In this document: positions 9,835 through 18,957 of the stretch, one piece after another
How the letters are laid out: each line of letters starts with the position of its first letter
Position numbering within the stretch: position 1 is the stretch's first letter
Source: SVEL01 sp045123575
GTDB lineage: Bacteria > Bacillota > Clostridia > Lachnospirales > Lachnospiraceae
Assembly: GCA_045123575.1 (NCBI GenBank)
Contig: JBGVKG010000021.1
Location: forward strand, 47,547-111,546
DNA length: 64,000 nt
Direction of reading: 5' to 3'
Notes under the pieces: model-generated
What the model saw: only the letters and a program-made list of their open reading frames with translations
Told to the model about the DNA's origin: nothing
Database searches by the model: none
Made by a program: the position numbers and the translations under genes

Positions 9835-10779
9835 ATGATTAATATGGATGTATCGGTTATTATCTTGACATATAATCCGCATTGGGATAAGCTGAGGCGT
9901 ACATTGGTTTCTGTTATAAAACAAAAAGGTGTAAATATACAGATTGTCATTTCTGATGACGGCTCAAGTGAAGATTATAGAGATCAAATTGAAGAAGTGT
10001 TAAAAAATAATAAAGTGACAAATTACGTTTACAATAAAAATGAAAAGAATGTAGGAACAGTTAAAAATTATTTGAGTGGTTTGTACAAAGCAAAAGGGCG
10101 CTATACATTTGCTATATCGCCAGGTGATATGCTGTTTGATGAAACATCGCTATATGATATGATTACTTATTGCGATGAGAATCAGGCGAAAATATGCTTT
10201 GGAAATGCAGTATATTACCATTCAGTAGGCGAGGGGCTAGAAATATATAGAGATATAAATCAACCTAATCATCCTCAATTCTATGGTATAAATAGTCCGT
10301 TGTTTATATGTAAAATGATGTTTTTTGCAAATGAAGATATTTTGGGAGTGTCATATTTGCGAGAAACAAAATGTGCAATTGAATGTTTTGAAGCAATTAA
10401 AGATATTGCTATATATTTGGAAGATAAATGTAGTTCAGCAGTAGCACTAATGAAAGGTATAAAGATTATACATTTTAACCGTAAATTTGTTTGGTATGAA
10501 AATGGAACAGGAATATCTACTTCTAACAATACAGCCTGGTTAGATAAATTAGAACAGGATTATTGGAATGTTATTAAAATGCTTTATGAAAAGTATCCCA
10601 AAGACAGAATGTTGGATGTTGTAATAAGTAAGAAAAAAAGTGGAAAAACTCAAAATAAAGTAGTGCTTCTGATAAAACATCCAATTTATTGTATTTCACG
10701 TATTTTGTGTAAGGTCATTAAGAAGAAGTATACGGAATGTTCGGAAGAATTAAAAAAACAATTTCAGGATATATTGTAA
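9835..10779 (+). CDS. Glycosyltransferase family 2 protein
   Basis: 314 residues. GT-A domain with VSVIILTYNPHWDKL, VISDDGSSED and, in place of a canonical DxD, AISPGDMLFDE. The C-terminal end is basic and may touch the membrane. A 95-base AT-rich gap separates it from the polymerase gene, the largest gap inside the cassette, so it could have its own weak promoter. An alternative ATG lies three codons downstream at 9844. Donor unknown. Confidence 0.84.
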   Translation: MINMDVSVIILTYNPHWDKLRRTLVSVIKQKGVNIQIVISDDGSSEDYRDQIEEVLKNNKVTNYVYNKNEKNVGTVKNYLSGLYKAKGRYTFAISPGDMLFDETSLYDMITYCDENQAKICFGNAVYYHSVGEGLEIYRDINQPNHPQFYGINSPLFICKMMFFANEDILGVSYLRETKCAIECFEAIKDIAIYLEDKCSSAVALMKGIKIIHFNRKFVWYENGTGISTSNNTAWLDKLEQDYWNVIKMLYEKYPKDRMLDVVISKKKSGKTQNKVVLLIKHPIYCISRILCKVIKKKYTECSEELKKQFQDIL

Positions 10780-10797
10780 ACGGAGGTGAAGAATACG

Positions 10798-11211
10798 GTG
10801 CAAGTTATAAAATATGTATTTCAGCCACATGGTGATGAACGTGGCCAGTTAGTGGCGTTGGAAGAGTTTAAAGATATACCATTTAAGATAAAAAGAGTAT
10901 ATTATATGTATGATACAACAGAAGGAGTAACTAGAGGATATCATGCACACAAGAATCTGGAACAGATACTGATATGTATTCATGGTAGCTGCAAGATTAG
11001 ATTAGATAATGGTAAAGAAAAAAAGGTTATTCCATTGGAAAAACCATATGAAGGCTTATATGTGGCTAATAATATGTGGAGGGAGATGTTTGACTTTTCA
11101 CCGGATGCAGTACTGATGGTGCTGGCATCGCAGCTATATGATGAGGCAGATTATATAAGAAATTATGATGATTTTTTGAAGTTTATCGAAAATGATAAGG
11201 TTGAAAGGTAG
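10798..11211 (+). CDS. fdtA: dTDP-4-oxo-6-deoxyglucose 3,4-ketoisomerase (FdtA/QdtA type)
   Basis: About 137 residues of a WxcM/FdtA-type cupin with GYHAHKNLEQILICIHGS containing the active-site His pair. The enzyme moves the keto group of dTDP-4-keto-6-deoxyglucose from C4 to C3, feeding a 3-amino sugar. FdtA and QdtA differ in the stereochemistry at C4, which cannot be settled by eye. The first GTG in frame (10786) is itself part of the GGAGG ribosome site, so the next GTG at 10798 is the likely start. The partner aminotransferase begins 9 bases after its stop. Confidence 0.87.
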   Translation: MQVIKYVFQPHGDERGQLVALEEFKDIPFKIKRVYYMYDTTEGVTRGYHAHKNLEQILICIHGSCKIRLDNGKEKKVIPLEKPYEGLYVANNMWREMFDFSPDAVLMVLASQLYDEADYIRNYDDFLKFIENDKVER

Positions 11212-11219
11212 GTGTAATT

Positions 11220-12323
11220 ATGAATATACCGTTTGCAGATTTTGCGCCAATGCATAATGAGATAAGGCAACAGCTAGATGAGGCGTATAATAAGGTTATG
11301 GATAGCAACTATTTTATACAGGGTAAAGAATGTGCAGAATTCGAAAAGGAGTTTGCACAGTACTGTGACGCAAAGTATTGTATAGGAGTGGCAACAGGGT
11401 TGGATGCACTTTATCTTATACTTAAGGCCATGGACATTGGAAGTGGAGACGAGGTTATTGTTCCGTCTAACACATATATCGCTACTGCTTTGGCAGCCTC
11501 TTTTGTAGGTGCAACACCGGTATTTGTAGAACCAGAGATATCTACATATAATATAGATATTCATAGAATAGAAGAAAAGATAACTGAGAAGACGAAAGCA
11601 ATTATAGCTGTTCATTTACAGGGAAGACCAGCAGATATGGATGCTATTAATTTAATTGCAAAAAAATACAATTTGAAGGTGCTTGAGGATGCAGCACAGG
11701 CTCATGGTACAAAATATAAAGGTAAAAAAGTGGGAACTTTATCAGATGCAGCAGGATTCAGCTTTTATCCTGGAAAAAATTTAGGAGCATTAGGCGATGG
11801 CGGTTGTGTTGTAACTAATAATAAAGATATAGCTGATAAAGTAAGAGCATTGGGTAATTATGGATCAGACTATAAGTACCATCATATTTATCAAGGAACG
11901 AATAGTAGATTGGATGAGTTGCAAGCAGCATTTTTGAGAGTGAAATTGACGATGCTTGATAAATGTAATGAAGACAGAAGACGTATTGCAAGGAAATATC
12001 ATGAAGGTATAAGAAATGAATCAATAAAACTGCCATTAGAGATAAATGAAGATTATGATCATGTGTATCATGTCTTTGTAATTAGATGCGATAAGCGTGA
12101 TGAATTAGAACAGTATCTTAATAATAATGGAATAGGTACGGTAAAACATTATCCGATACCGATGCATATGCAAGAGGCGTATTCATGCTTGAATATTTCA
12201 GAGGGAGAGTTGCCAATTGCTGAGGAGATAAGTAGAACAGTCATTAGTATACCAATGTATTATGGAATGACAGATGAACAGATAGAATATGTTGTTGATA
12301 AATTGAATGCTTTTGGTAAATAA
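11220..12323 (+). CDS. fdtB: DegT/DnrJ/EryC1-type sugar aminotransferase (FdtB/QdtB-like)
   Basis: 367 residues of the PLP-dependent sugar aminotransferase family. The PLP lysine is K186 in SFYPGKNLGALGDGG; EDAAQAHG supplies the aspartate that contacts the pyridine ring. Placed directly after the ketoisomerase, it most likely aminates dTDP-3-keto-6-deoxyhexose to a dTDP-3-amino-3,6-dideoxyhexose (Fuc3N or Qui3N). No dedicated FdtC/QdtC N-acetyltransferase follows. Confidence 0.9.
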   Translation: MNIPFADFAPMHNEIRQQLDEAYNKVMDSNYFIQGKECAEFEKEFAQYCDAKYCIGVATGLDALYLILKAMDIGSGDEVIVPSNTYIATALAASFVGATPVFVEPEISTYNIDIHRIEEKITEKTKAIIAVHLQGRPADMDAINLIAKKYNLKVLEDAAQAHGTKYKGKKVGTLSDAAGFSFYPGKNLGALGDGGCVVTNNKDIADKVRALGNYGSDYKYHHIYQGTNSRLDELQAAFLRVKLTMLDKCNEDRRRIARKYHEGIRNESIKLPLEINEDYDHVYHVFVIRCDKRDELEQYLNNNGIGTVKHYPIPMHMQEAYSCLNISEGELPIAEEISRTVISIPMYYGMTDEQIEYVVDKLNAFGK

Positions 12324-12342
12324 TTATATTGAGGATAAAGAT

Positions 12343-13260
12343 ATGAAAGTATTTGTTACAGGTGTATGTGGTCAATTGGGCTACGATACAGTAAATGAAT
12401 TAAAGAGTAGAGGTTATGATGTAGTGGGCTCAGATATATTGTCTGAGTCTACTTGTGCGTGTGAATACGTACAAGTAGATATTACAGATAGAGAGGCAGT
12501 AGTAGAGGCTATAAAAGCTTGTAATCCAGATGCTGTAATTCACTGTGCCGCATGGACAGCAGTAGATGCAGCTGAAGATGAAGAGAACCAAGCGAAGGTT
12601 CGTGCCATTAATGTAGGTGGAACAGAGAATATAGCTCTTGTATGCAAGGAACTTGATATCAAGATGATGTATATTTCTACAGACTATGTTTTTGATGGAC
12701 AGGGAGATAAGCCCTGGGAACCTGAATGTAAGGATTATGCACCACTTAGTGTATACGGAGAGACTAAACTCCAAGGAGAGCTAGCTGTCAGTGAGAATGT
12801 AGAAAAATACTTTATAGTTAGAATAGCGTGGGTATTTGGCAAGAATGGTAATAACTTTATTAAGATTATGTTGAATGTAGGAAAGAATAGAGATTTACTT
12901 ACTGTCGTATGCGATCAGATAGGTACACCAACTTACACATATGACTTGTCAAGACTTCTTGTAGATATGATAGAGACAGATAAGTATGGCTATTACCATG
13001 CTACAAATGAAGGTGGATATATATCATGGTATGATTTTTCAAAAGAAATATTCAGACAGGCTGTAAAGATGGGGCATACAGAATATGCAGAGGATAGATT
13101 GACAGTTAAACCAGTTACTACAGCAGAATATGGAGTGTCTAAGGCAACTAGGCCATTTAATAGTAGACTTGATAAAAGCAAGCTCATAGATAATGGATTT
13201 ATTCCATTACCGACATGGCAAGATGCATTAGGAAGATATCTTAAGGAAATAAAATTTTAG
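12343..13260 (+). CDS. rfbD: dTDP-4-dehydrorhamnose reductase
   Basis: 305 residues. NADPH-binding GVCGQLG at residues 7-13, STDYVFDG, and the catalytic Y138/K142 in YGETK are present. It performs the last step to dTDP-L-rhamnose. The start at 12343 has GAGG upstream; the longer frame to 12307 overlaps the aminotransferase. rfbC follows after nine bases in reverse pathway order. Base composition returns toward that of the left rml genes. Confidence 0.96.
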   Translation: MKVFVTGVCGQLGYDTVNELKSRGYDVVGSDILSESTCACEYVQVDITDREAVVEAIKACNPDAVIHCAAWTAVDAAEDEENQAKVRAINVGGTENIALVCKELDIKMMYISTDYVFDGQGDKPWEPECKDYAPLSVYGETKLQGELAVSENVEKYFIVRIAWVFGKNGNNFIKIMLNVGKNRDLLTVVCDQIGTPTYTYDLSRLLVDMIETDKYGYYHATNEGGYISWYDFSKEIFRQAVKMGHTEYAEDRLTVKPVTTAEYGVSKATRPFNSRLDKSKLIDNGFIPLPTWQDALGRYLKEIKF

Positions 13261-13269
13261 GAGGTTACT

Positions 13270-13872
13270 ATGGGACAGATAACGGTTACAAAATGTACAA
13301 TAGAAGGCCTGTATATAATAGAGCCAGCAGTACATGGAGATAATAGGGGCTATTTTATGGAGACATATAACCAGAAAGAAATGCAAGAAGCTGGTTTGAA
13401 TATGGTGTTTGTGCAGGACAATCAGAGTATGTCGGTAAAGGGTGTGTTAAGAGGACTTCATTTTCAAAAAGAGTATCCACAGGGGAAGCTTGTACGAGTT
13501 ATAAAAGGAAGAGTATTTGATGTGGCCGTGGATCTGCGTGCAGAAAGTAAAACATATGGTCAATGGTATGGTGTAGAACTGACAGAGGATAACAAGAAGC
13601 AGTTTTATATTTCAGAAGGATTTGCGCATGGATTCCTGGTGCTTAGTGATACAGCTGAGTTTTGCTATAAGGTAACAGACTTCTATCATCCAGGTGACGA
13701 GGGAGGGCTAGCTTGGAATGATCCTGAGATAGGTATAGTATGGCCAGAGTTAGTAGGAGAGTATAATGGTTCAGCAAGTGCAGAAGGGTATACCATGTCT
13801 GATGGTACAGAGCTAAATTTAAGTGACAAAGACCAGAAGTGGAATGGGCTTAAAGATACGTTTAAGTTTTAA
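13270..13872 (+). CDS. rfbC: dTDP-4-dehydrorhamnose 3,5-epimerase
   Basis: 200 residues of the RmlC cupin family, with GDNRGYFMETYN near the N-terminus, the active-site His in VLRGLHFQ (H64) and the SEGFAHGFLVLSD segment. It epimerizes dTDP-4-keto-6-deoxyglucose at C3 and C5 before RfbD reduces it. AGGAGG overlaps the rfbD stop, so the two are probably translationally linked. It closes the sugar-nucleotide part of the cassette. Confidence 0.96.
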   Translation: MGQITVTKCTIEGLYIIEPAVHGDNRGYFMETYNQKEMQEAGLNMVFVQDNQSMSVKGVLRGLHFQKEYPQGKLVRVIKGRVFDVAVDLRAESKTYGQWYGVELTEDNKKQFYISEGFAHGFLVLSDTAEFCYKVTDFYHPGDEGGLAWNDPEIGIVWPELVGEYNGSASAEGYTMSDGTELNLSDKDQKWNGLKDTFKF

Positions 13873-13886
13873 ATAATAGGAGGATA

Positions 13887-15230
13887 ATGATGAGATTGGA
13901 AAAAAATACTAAATTAAATAGAGAGCAACTAGAAATTAGTATAGTTGAAATGTGTAAATATGTGTTCTCTAAAATAGCGATTATTATTATTATTTCGATT
14001 TTATTAGCAGTGCTACTTCCATGTTTGAAATATATTAGTGATTTAAGTTCATCTAAAGATATGCAAAATGAGCTTAATCAAGGGGCAAATGATACAACAA
14101 AACTTCAAGATTATATTAATAGATTAGATACTTATGAAGAAGCCTATCTAGCGCAATTAGAGTATAGACGAAATTCTATAATGATGAAGCTTGATTATAA
14201 GAAAATTAATGCAGCGGTTTTGCAATTTTATGTAAATACAACGGAGGATAGTAAATTTGATGCGGTAACAGCTGTTAGTACGTATGGTGTTGAGGGTGGT
14301 CTTTTATCAGACATTTGTAATATAGATGATTCAATTAAAGAAGAATACTTAAGTGAGATTATTAGAGTTTCAGGATCGGGATATTCCAGCAGTGACATAT
14401 CAGCTATTATTAATGTAAAGATATATGCAATAAGCGAAGATGAGTGTAAGAAATATGCCGATTTGGTTACAAAAGCGCTTTATGAATATAGTGATTTGCT
14501 TGAAAAAACAGGAATTAGTAATGAGATAAAAAAATATCAGGAATCGTATCTTGTTGTACAAGATGTAAATGTATGGAATTCGCAACAATATCATAATGCA
14601 GTTGTCTCAGAGATTCTTACAAATATTTCTAATTTAGAAATAACTATTAGCACGTTAAAAAATCAAGGATATAAGACTGTAGATGAGGACAATAATAGCG
14701 AGAGCTTTGGAAGTGTATTTTTTGAAATAAAGTACGCGGTATTAGGATTTATATTAGGAATAATATTATCTATTATTGTTATTATTGTTAGATACATTGT
14801 ATCAGGTAAAATTAAGTATGGATGTGAATTTTCAGAGATAACAGATATTAGATATATTGGTGAAATATCAGCAAAGGACCAAGCGAGTAAAAAAAATGGA
14901 TTAAAATCAGTAAATATTGCTAGGTTATGTGAAAAAATTAGATCAGTATACAAAATATGTGAGACAGAGAATATATCATTAATTGGAGATTTTGATAAAG
15001 AAAGTGGTTTAATTAACTGTCTTTGTAATGTGGTAGAGAAAGATATCTTGAGCATAAAAAATGTTGGAGATGTTGTGAATGATATTGATGCAATGAAGAA
15101 AATTGAAATTAATGATAGCGTTATTATTATTATTTCGGAGAATAAGACAGCATATAATTACTTGGAAGAATTACTTGAAATTTGTGCAATAAAGCAGGTA
15201 GATGTTTTGGGATATGTTTATGTAAAATGA
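13887..15230 (+). CDS. Wzz-like chain-length/co-polymerase membrane protein
   Basis: 447 residues (a second ATG lies one codon in). One membrane segment lies at about residues 28-50 and a second at about 280-305, enclosing a large extracytoplasmic helical domain, the layout of Wzz/CapA polysaccharide co-polymerases. A cytoplasmic C-terminal domain of some 140 residues follows. It has no Walker motifs or tyrosine-rich tail, so it is not a BY-kinase. It likely helps set chain length with the Wzy-like protein. Assignment is by topology and position; primary similarity is weak. AT-rich. Confidence 0.6.
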   Translation: MMRLEKNTKLNREQLEISIVEMCKYVFSKIAIIIIISILLAVLLPCLKYISDLSSSKDMQNELNQGANDTTKLQDYINRLDTYEEAYLAQLEYRRNSIMMKLDYKKINAAVLQFYVNTTEDSKFDAVTAVSTYGVEGGLLSDICNIDDSIKEEYLSEIIRVSGSGYSSSDISAIINVKIYAISEDECKKYADLVTKALYEYSDLLEKTGISNEIKKYQESYLVVQDVNVWNSQQYHNAVVSEILTNISNLEITISTLKNQGYKTVDEDNNSESFGSVFFEIKYAVLGFILGIILSIIVIIVRYIVSGKIKYGCEFSEITDIRYIGEISAKDQASKKNGLKSVNIARLCEKIRSVYKICETENISLIGDFDKESGLINCLCNVVEKDILSIKNVGDVVNDIDAMKKIEINDSVIIIISENKTAYNYLEELLEICAIKQVDVLGYVYVK

Positions 15231-15237
15231 TTTGATG

Positions 15238-15269
15238 GGCTGGCGATTTATAACGCTAGCCTTATTTTT
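15238..15269 (+). terminator. Rho-independent terminator after the Wzz-like gene
   Basis: GGCTGGCG at 15238 pairs with CGCTAGCC at 15254 around an 8-base loop, followed by TTATTTTT. It probably ends the long rfbA-to-Wzz transcript. Confidence 0.8.
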
Positions 15270-15370
15270 CTACTAGCAAATTTCACCAATATAGTTTATA
15301 ATAAACATGTGTGCATATCATTACACAGACAGGAGATAATTATAATTATAAGGTTACAAAGGGAATTATT

Positions 15371-16801
15371 ATGGAACAGTCAAGAAATAAGATAAAAAAT
15401 ATGTTGCTATATTTAGCAGATGTGATATCGATAGTTGCCAGTTATTTATTAGCAGGACTTTTATGGCTTGTTATTTACAAAGGCTTTACAGATCAAGATT
15501 TTGTAGGAGATAAGTTAAGCTTTGAATTAGGGGCGATGATTTTCTCTTACGCATTTGTTATTATATTCTTCAATGCCAATGAGACATTGTTTAAGAGAGA
15601 TAAGTTTAACGAATTTTTGTATGTTATTAAGATAAACTTGATGTTTGCAGCTATATTTGCGGTATGTCTTTTTGCAAGACGTAGTGCAGATACATTCTCC
15701 AGAGGTGTATTCTTCTTAACTATTATATTAAATGTGTTTATTATGTATATATTACATCTCATAGTTAAGTATTATCTTATAAAAGTACGAGCTAAGAGTA
15801 AGCGAGTAGATCGTCTTCTTATAGTAACTTATGAGGAGCGAGCAGAGAATATTCTTAAGAAGGTTCGTAAGCGTAAGGTTGAGTACAATATGAATATCGA
15901 CGGTGTTGTTATCCTAGATAAGGATATGACAGGAGAGATGATAGGTGGTTATAAGGTTGTAGCTAATAGAGATAACTTTAAGGATTATGTTAAGCTACAG
16001 ATTATGGATGAGGTATTGCTTGATATGCCACAGCCAGAGTACAAGCTTCTAAAGAATGATATTATGGTGCTTGAGAGCATGGGTGTTATCGTTAGTATGA
16101 GCATCACACAGCTTCGTGAGTTTGAGGAGTACAAGACTACTATCGGTATGATAGGAGATGTTCCTGTTGTAAGATTTGCAAGTGTATTCCCGCAGTATAA
16201 CAAGCTTTTAGTTAAGCGTATTATAGATATAGTTGGAGCTTTAGTAGGTATAGCACTGACATTAGTAGTAAGCATATTCGTAGCACCGATTCTTCTTATA
16301 GAGTCGCCGGGTCCTCTTATCTTTAAGCAGAGAAGAGTAGGACGTAATGGTAGATTCTTCAATATGTACAAGTTCCGTTCTATGTACAGAGATGCAGAGG
16401 AACGTAAGAAGGAGCTTATGGAGAAGAATGAGATGAACGGTCTTATGTTTAAGATGACTGATGACCCACGTATAACCAAGGTAGGTAAGTTTATACGTAA
16501 GACAAGCATAGATGAGCTTCCACAGTTCTTTAACGTACTTAAGGGCGATATGAGCTTAGTTGGAACTAGACCACCTACGGTAGATGAGTTTAAGCAGTAT
16601 GAGGGACACCATAAGCGTAGACTTAGTATGAAGCCTGGTATTACAGGACTTTGGCAGGTAAGTGGACGTAGTGACATCGAGGATTTCGAAGATGTTGTTA
16701 AGTTGGATTTACAGTATATCGATACATGGTGTATAGCAGAGGATATTCGTATTCTGTGTAAGACTGTAAAGGTTATAGCATTTGGTAAGGGTGCTAGATA
16801 A
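15371..16801 (+). CDS. Undecaprenyl-phosphate sugar phosphotransferase (initiating transferase)
   Basis: 476 residues. Four to five N-terminal membrane helices (to about residue 140), a CoA-binding-like middle domain, then a bacterial sugar transferase domain starting near KRIIDIVGALVG with the conserved KFRSM, SIDELPQFFNVLKGDMSLVG and RPPT motifs. It loads the first sugar-1-phosphate onto undecaprenyl phosphate (WbaP/CpsE class; sugar not predictable). The start at 15371 has AAAGGGA upstream; an open frame to 15311 lacks a site. Its GC content is closer to housekeeping genes than the cassette before it. Confidence 0.93.
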   Translation: MEQSRNKIKNMLLYLADVISIVASYLLAGLLWLVIYKGFTDQDFVGDKLSFELGAMIFSYAFVIIFFNANETLFKRDKFNEFLYVIKINLMFAAIFAVCLFARRSADTFSRGVFFLTIILNVFIMYILHLIVKYYLIKVRAKSKRVDRLLIVTYEERAENILKKVRKRKVEYNMNIDGVVILDKDMTGEMIGGYKVVANRDNFKDYVKLQIMDEVLLDMPQPEYKLLKNDIMVLESMGVIVSMSITQLREFEEYKTTIGMIGDVPVVRFASVFPQYNKLLVKRIIDIVGALVGIALTLVVSIFVAPILLIESPGPLIFKQRRVGRNGRFFNMYKFRSMYRDAEERKKELMEKNEMNGLMFKMTDDPRITKVGKFIRKTSIDELPQFFNVLKGDMSLVGTRPPTVDEFKQYEGHHKRRLSMKPGITGLWQVSGRSDIEDFEDVVKLDLQYIDTWCIAEDIRILCKTVKVIAFGKGAR

Positions 16802-16862
16802 AGAATAGATAATCATTGTATTTATGTAATATTAAATAAAATTGATAGAATAATGAGATACT

Positions 16863-16902
16863 AACGCTTTGTAACACAAAAATTGTGTTGCAGAGCGTTT
16901 TT
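16863..16902 (+). terminator. Rho-independent terminator after the sugar transferase gene
   Basis: A 17-base-pair stem (AACGCTTTGTAACACAA against TTGTGTTGCAGAGCGTT, two G-U pairs) with a 3-base loop and a T tract. Confidence 0.88.
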
Positions 16903-16951
16903 GTATGATAGTATTATATTGGTATTAAGTGGAAAGTTTAGCAGAAAAAAC

Positions 16952-16980
16952 TTGCATTATTGCTACTGTTGTACTATTAT
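16952..16980 (+). promoter_or_regulatory. Candidate sigma-A promoter for the LCP gene
   Basis: TTGCAT and TATTAT separated by 17 bases, 82 bases before the LCP start and just after the terminator. Position and spacing are good; the -35 is imperfect. Confidence 0.55.
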
Positions 16981-17061
16981 GTAAAGTGGTTTAGGATTGT
17001 CTTAAACATAGCAACAAACAAGGGTAATATAGCCTGCAACGAAGGAGTAAAAAGGATAAAT

Positions 17062-18564
17062 ATGGGAAAGATAAGTAAGTTTTTTAAGTCGAGATTGTTT
17101 AGTTTGATTTTGTCAGTTATACATATTGCATTGACATTTGTATTACTAATATATTTATTAAAATTAAATATGTTGCCAGTGAAGTTCTTCACACCGATAT
17201 GTTTCGTGTTATTGCTTTTTGCTGCAATTTCATTCCTTATGGGATTTGCCAAGGGCAAGCCTAGAACTATCGGAAAGATATTGTCATTATTTATGATAAT
17301 ACTTAGTACATTAGGCGTATACTATTTAGCTGTTGGATATGGCAAGGCTAAGGATTTAACTGGTGCTAATACTCAGGTGGATGTGGTAAATGTCTATGTT
17401 ATGAAGGATGATGCAGCCTCAACTCTTGGTGATGCGTCAAAGTATACTTATGGTATTCTTGCAGTTCTTGATAGAGAGAATACAGATAAGACATTGGCTA
17501 ATGTGAATAAAATTATCGGAAGCTCAGTTAAGACTGAGGAGTACGAAGGATATATACAGCTTGTAGAGGCTCTTTTTGAGGGCGAGGTAGAAGCCATTAT
17601 TATGAATGAGGCATATATTGAGCCACTTATTGAGCATGAGGAGTATGCAGCCTTTAAGTCACTTACAAAGGTGCTTCACAATGATTCGCATACAACTATT
17701 ATAGAGGTAGATGATAACAAGAATGTAAGCAATGAACCATTTGCACTTTATTTAAGTGGTATTGATATCGAAGGTGGTATTAATAAAAAGAGTCGTAGTG
17801 ATGTTAATATTATAGCGGTTGTTAATCCAAAGACAAAAAATGTATTGCTTGTAAATACTCCAAGAGATTTCTATATGCCATTATCTGTATCTGGCAATAT
17901 GGGTGATAAGCTTACTCATGCCGGTTTGTACGGTGTTACATGCTCTATGGATTCATTGGAGATGTTCTATGATATAGAGCTTGATTATTATTTCCGTATT
18001 AACTTTACAGGATTTGAGGATGTTATAGATGCACTTGGTGGCGTTACTGTAGAGTCACCTAAGGCGTTTACATCACTTCATGGTAAGTATAAGTTCGTTA
18101 AGGGACCTAATGAAATGAATGGAAATAAGGCATTGTGCTTTGTTCGTGAGCGTTATGCTTTCTCAGCAGGTGATGATCAAAGAGGAAAGAATCAGATGGC
18201 ACTTATAAAGGCTATAGCTGATAAGGCTATGTCACCAGCATTCTTAACTGGTTTCCAGAGTCTTATGAACAGCTTGGATGGAACATTTGAGACTAGTATG
18301 TCATACGACCAGCTTGCATCTATAGTTAGAAAGCAGCTTGATGAGGGTGGACAGTGGACTGTGGCAACTTATGCCGTATCTGGTAAGGGAGCCAAGATGC
18401 CAGTTTATTCTATGTCATCTATTCCTTATGTAACAGTACCTGATTATAGTACTGTTGATAAGGCTAAGGAGCTTATGCAGATGGTACTTGATGGATATGT
18501 TGTATCTGATTATGTTATAGAGAACATGGATAAGGAAAACAATTCATCTACAGAAAAAGAGTAA
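17062..18564 (+). CDS. LytR-CpsA-Psr (LCP) family phosphotransferase
   Basis: 500 residues. Three hydrophobic segments near the N-terminus anchor an extracellular LCP domain with KNVLLVNTPRDFYMP, INFTGFEDVIDALGGV and ALCFVRERYAF..GDDQRGKNQ, which carry the conserved Arg and Asp residues that bind polyprenyl pyrophosphate. LCP enzymes move finished wall polymers from undecaprenyl carriers to peptidoglycan, so this is the likely attachment enzyme for the polysaccharide. The start at 17062 follows a GGA-rich site; the frame is open further upstream. Confidence 0.92.
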   Translation: MGKISKFFKSRLFSLILSVIHIALTFVLLIYLLKLNMLPVKFFTPICFVLLLFAAISFLMGFAKGKPRTIGKILSLFMIILSTLGVYYLAVGYGKAKDLTGANTQVDVVNVYVMKDDAASTLGDASKYTYGILAVLDRENTDKTLANVNKIIGSSVKTEEYEGYIQLVEALFEGEVEAIIMNEAYIEPLIEHEEYAAFKSLTKVLHNDSHTTIIEVDDNKNVSNEPFALYLSGIDIEGGINKKSRSDVNIIAVVNPKTKNVLLVNTPRDFYMPLSVSGNMGDKLTHAGLYGVTCSMDSLEMFYDIELDYYFRINFTGFEDVIDALGGVTVESPKAFTSLHGKYKFVKGPNEMNGNKALCFVRERYAFSAGDDQRGKNQMALIKAIADKAMSPAFLTGFQSLMNSLDGTFETSMSYDQLASIVRKQLDEGGQWTVATYAVSGKGAKMPVYSMSSIPYVTVPDYSTVDKAKELMQMVLDGYVVSDYVIENMDKENNSSTEKE

Positions 18565-18588
18565 TTGTAGGTGAGAGAGGAAATATAA

Positions 18589-18921
18589 ATGCGATTGAAG
18601 TATAAGGAGTTATATGGCCATGAGGGTGTGTGCGATATAAAGAAGTATAATAATATTATTATATGTACACATGAGGCTGAATGTGCTGCCACTGGAGTAA
18701 AGGGTAGTCAGGAATCCCTTATGGAGTATGTTATCAAGCGTTTTGACTTGGATACAACAACTCTTGAGTGGATAAATTATGATCCTTGGAAGCAGAAGAA
18801 TAAATATACTCGTGTCATATTTACATATGCAGAGGGTAAATGTGAGAGACGTAAGGGCGAGAGCATTACGATAGAGCAGCTAAATGAAATGATACGCAAG
18901 AGTGGAGACTACATTATGTAG
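18589..18921 (+). CDS. Uncharacterized 110-residue protein
   Basis: No family recognised. A small, mixed-charge soluble protein with cysteines in IICTHEAECAATG and a later GKCERRKGES; no signal peptide or membrane segment. A GAGAGGAAATATAA site precedes the ATG, and it sits 24 bases after the LCP gene and 36 before the GT2-GtrA gene, so it looks translated. A hairpin covers its stop codon. Role unknown, perhaps linked to the envelope genes around it. Confidence 0.65.
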   Translation: MRLKYKELYGHEGVCDIKKYNNIIICTHEAECAATGVKGSQESLMEYVIKRFDLDTTTLEWINYDPWKQKNKYTRVIFTYAEGKCERRKGESITIEQLNEMIRKSGDYIM

Positions 18922-18926
18922 TCTCC
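18904..18926 (+). terminator. Hairpin overlapping the stop of the 110-residue protein
   Basis: GGAGACTACA pairs perfectly with TGTAGTCTCC around TTA. The stop codon TAG lies in the 3' arm. Only CCCGTTT follows, so termination would be weak; it may also be an mRNA 3' end stabilizer. Confidence 0.5.
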
Positions 18927-18957
18927 CGTTTAGCACCTAAGGAAAAAGAGGTACAAT

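Noticed and set aside
15985..16677. 230-residue open frame antisense to the sugar transferase gene
   Set aside because: It mirrors the codons of a well-supported gene, has a composition typical of shadow frames and no recognisable domain.
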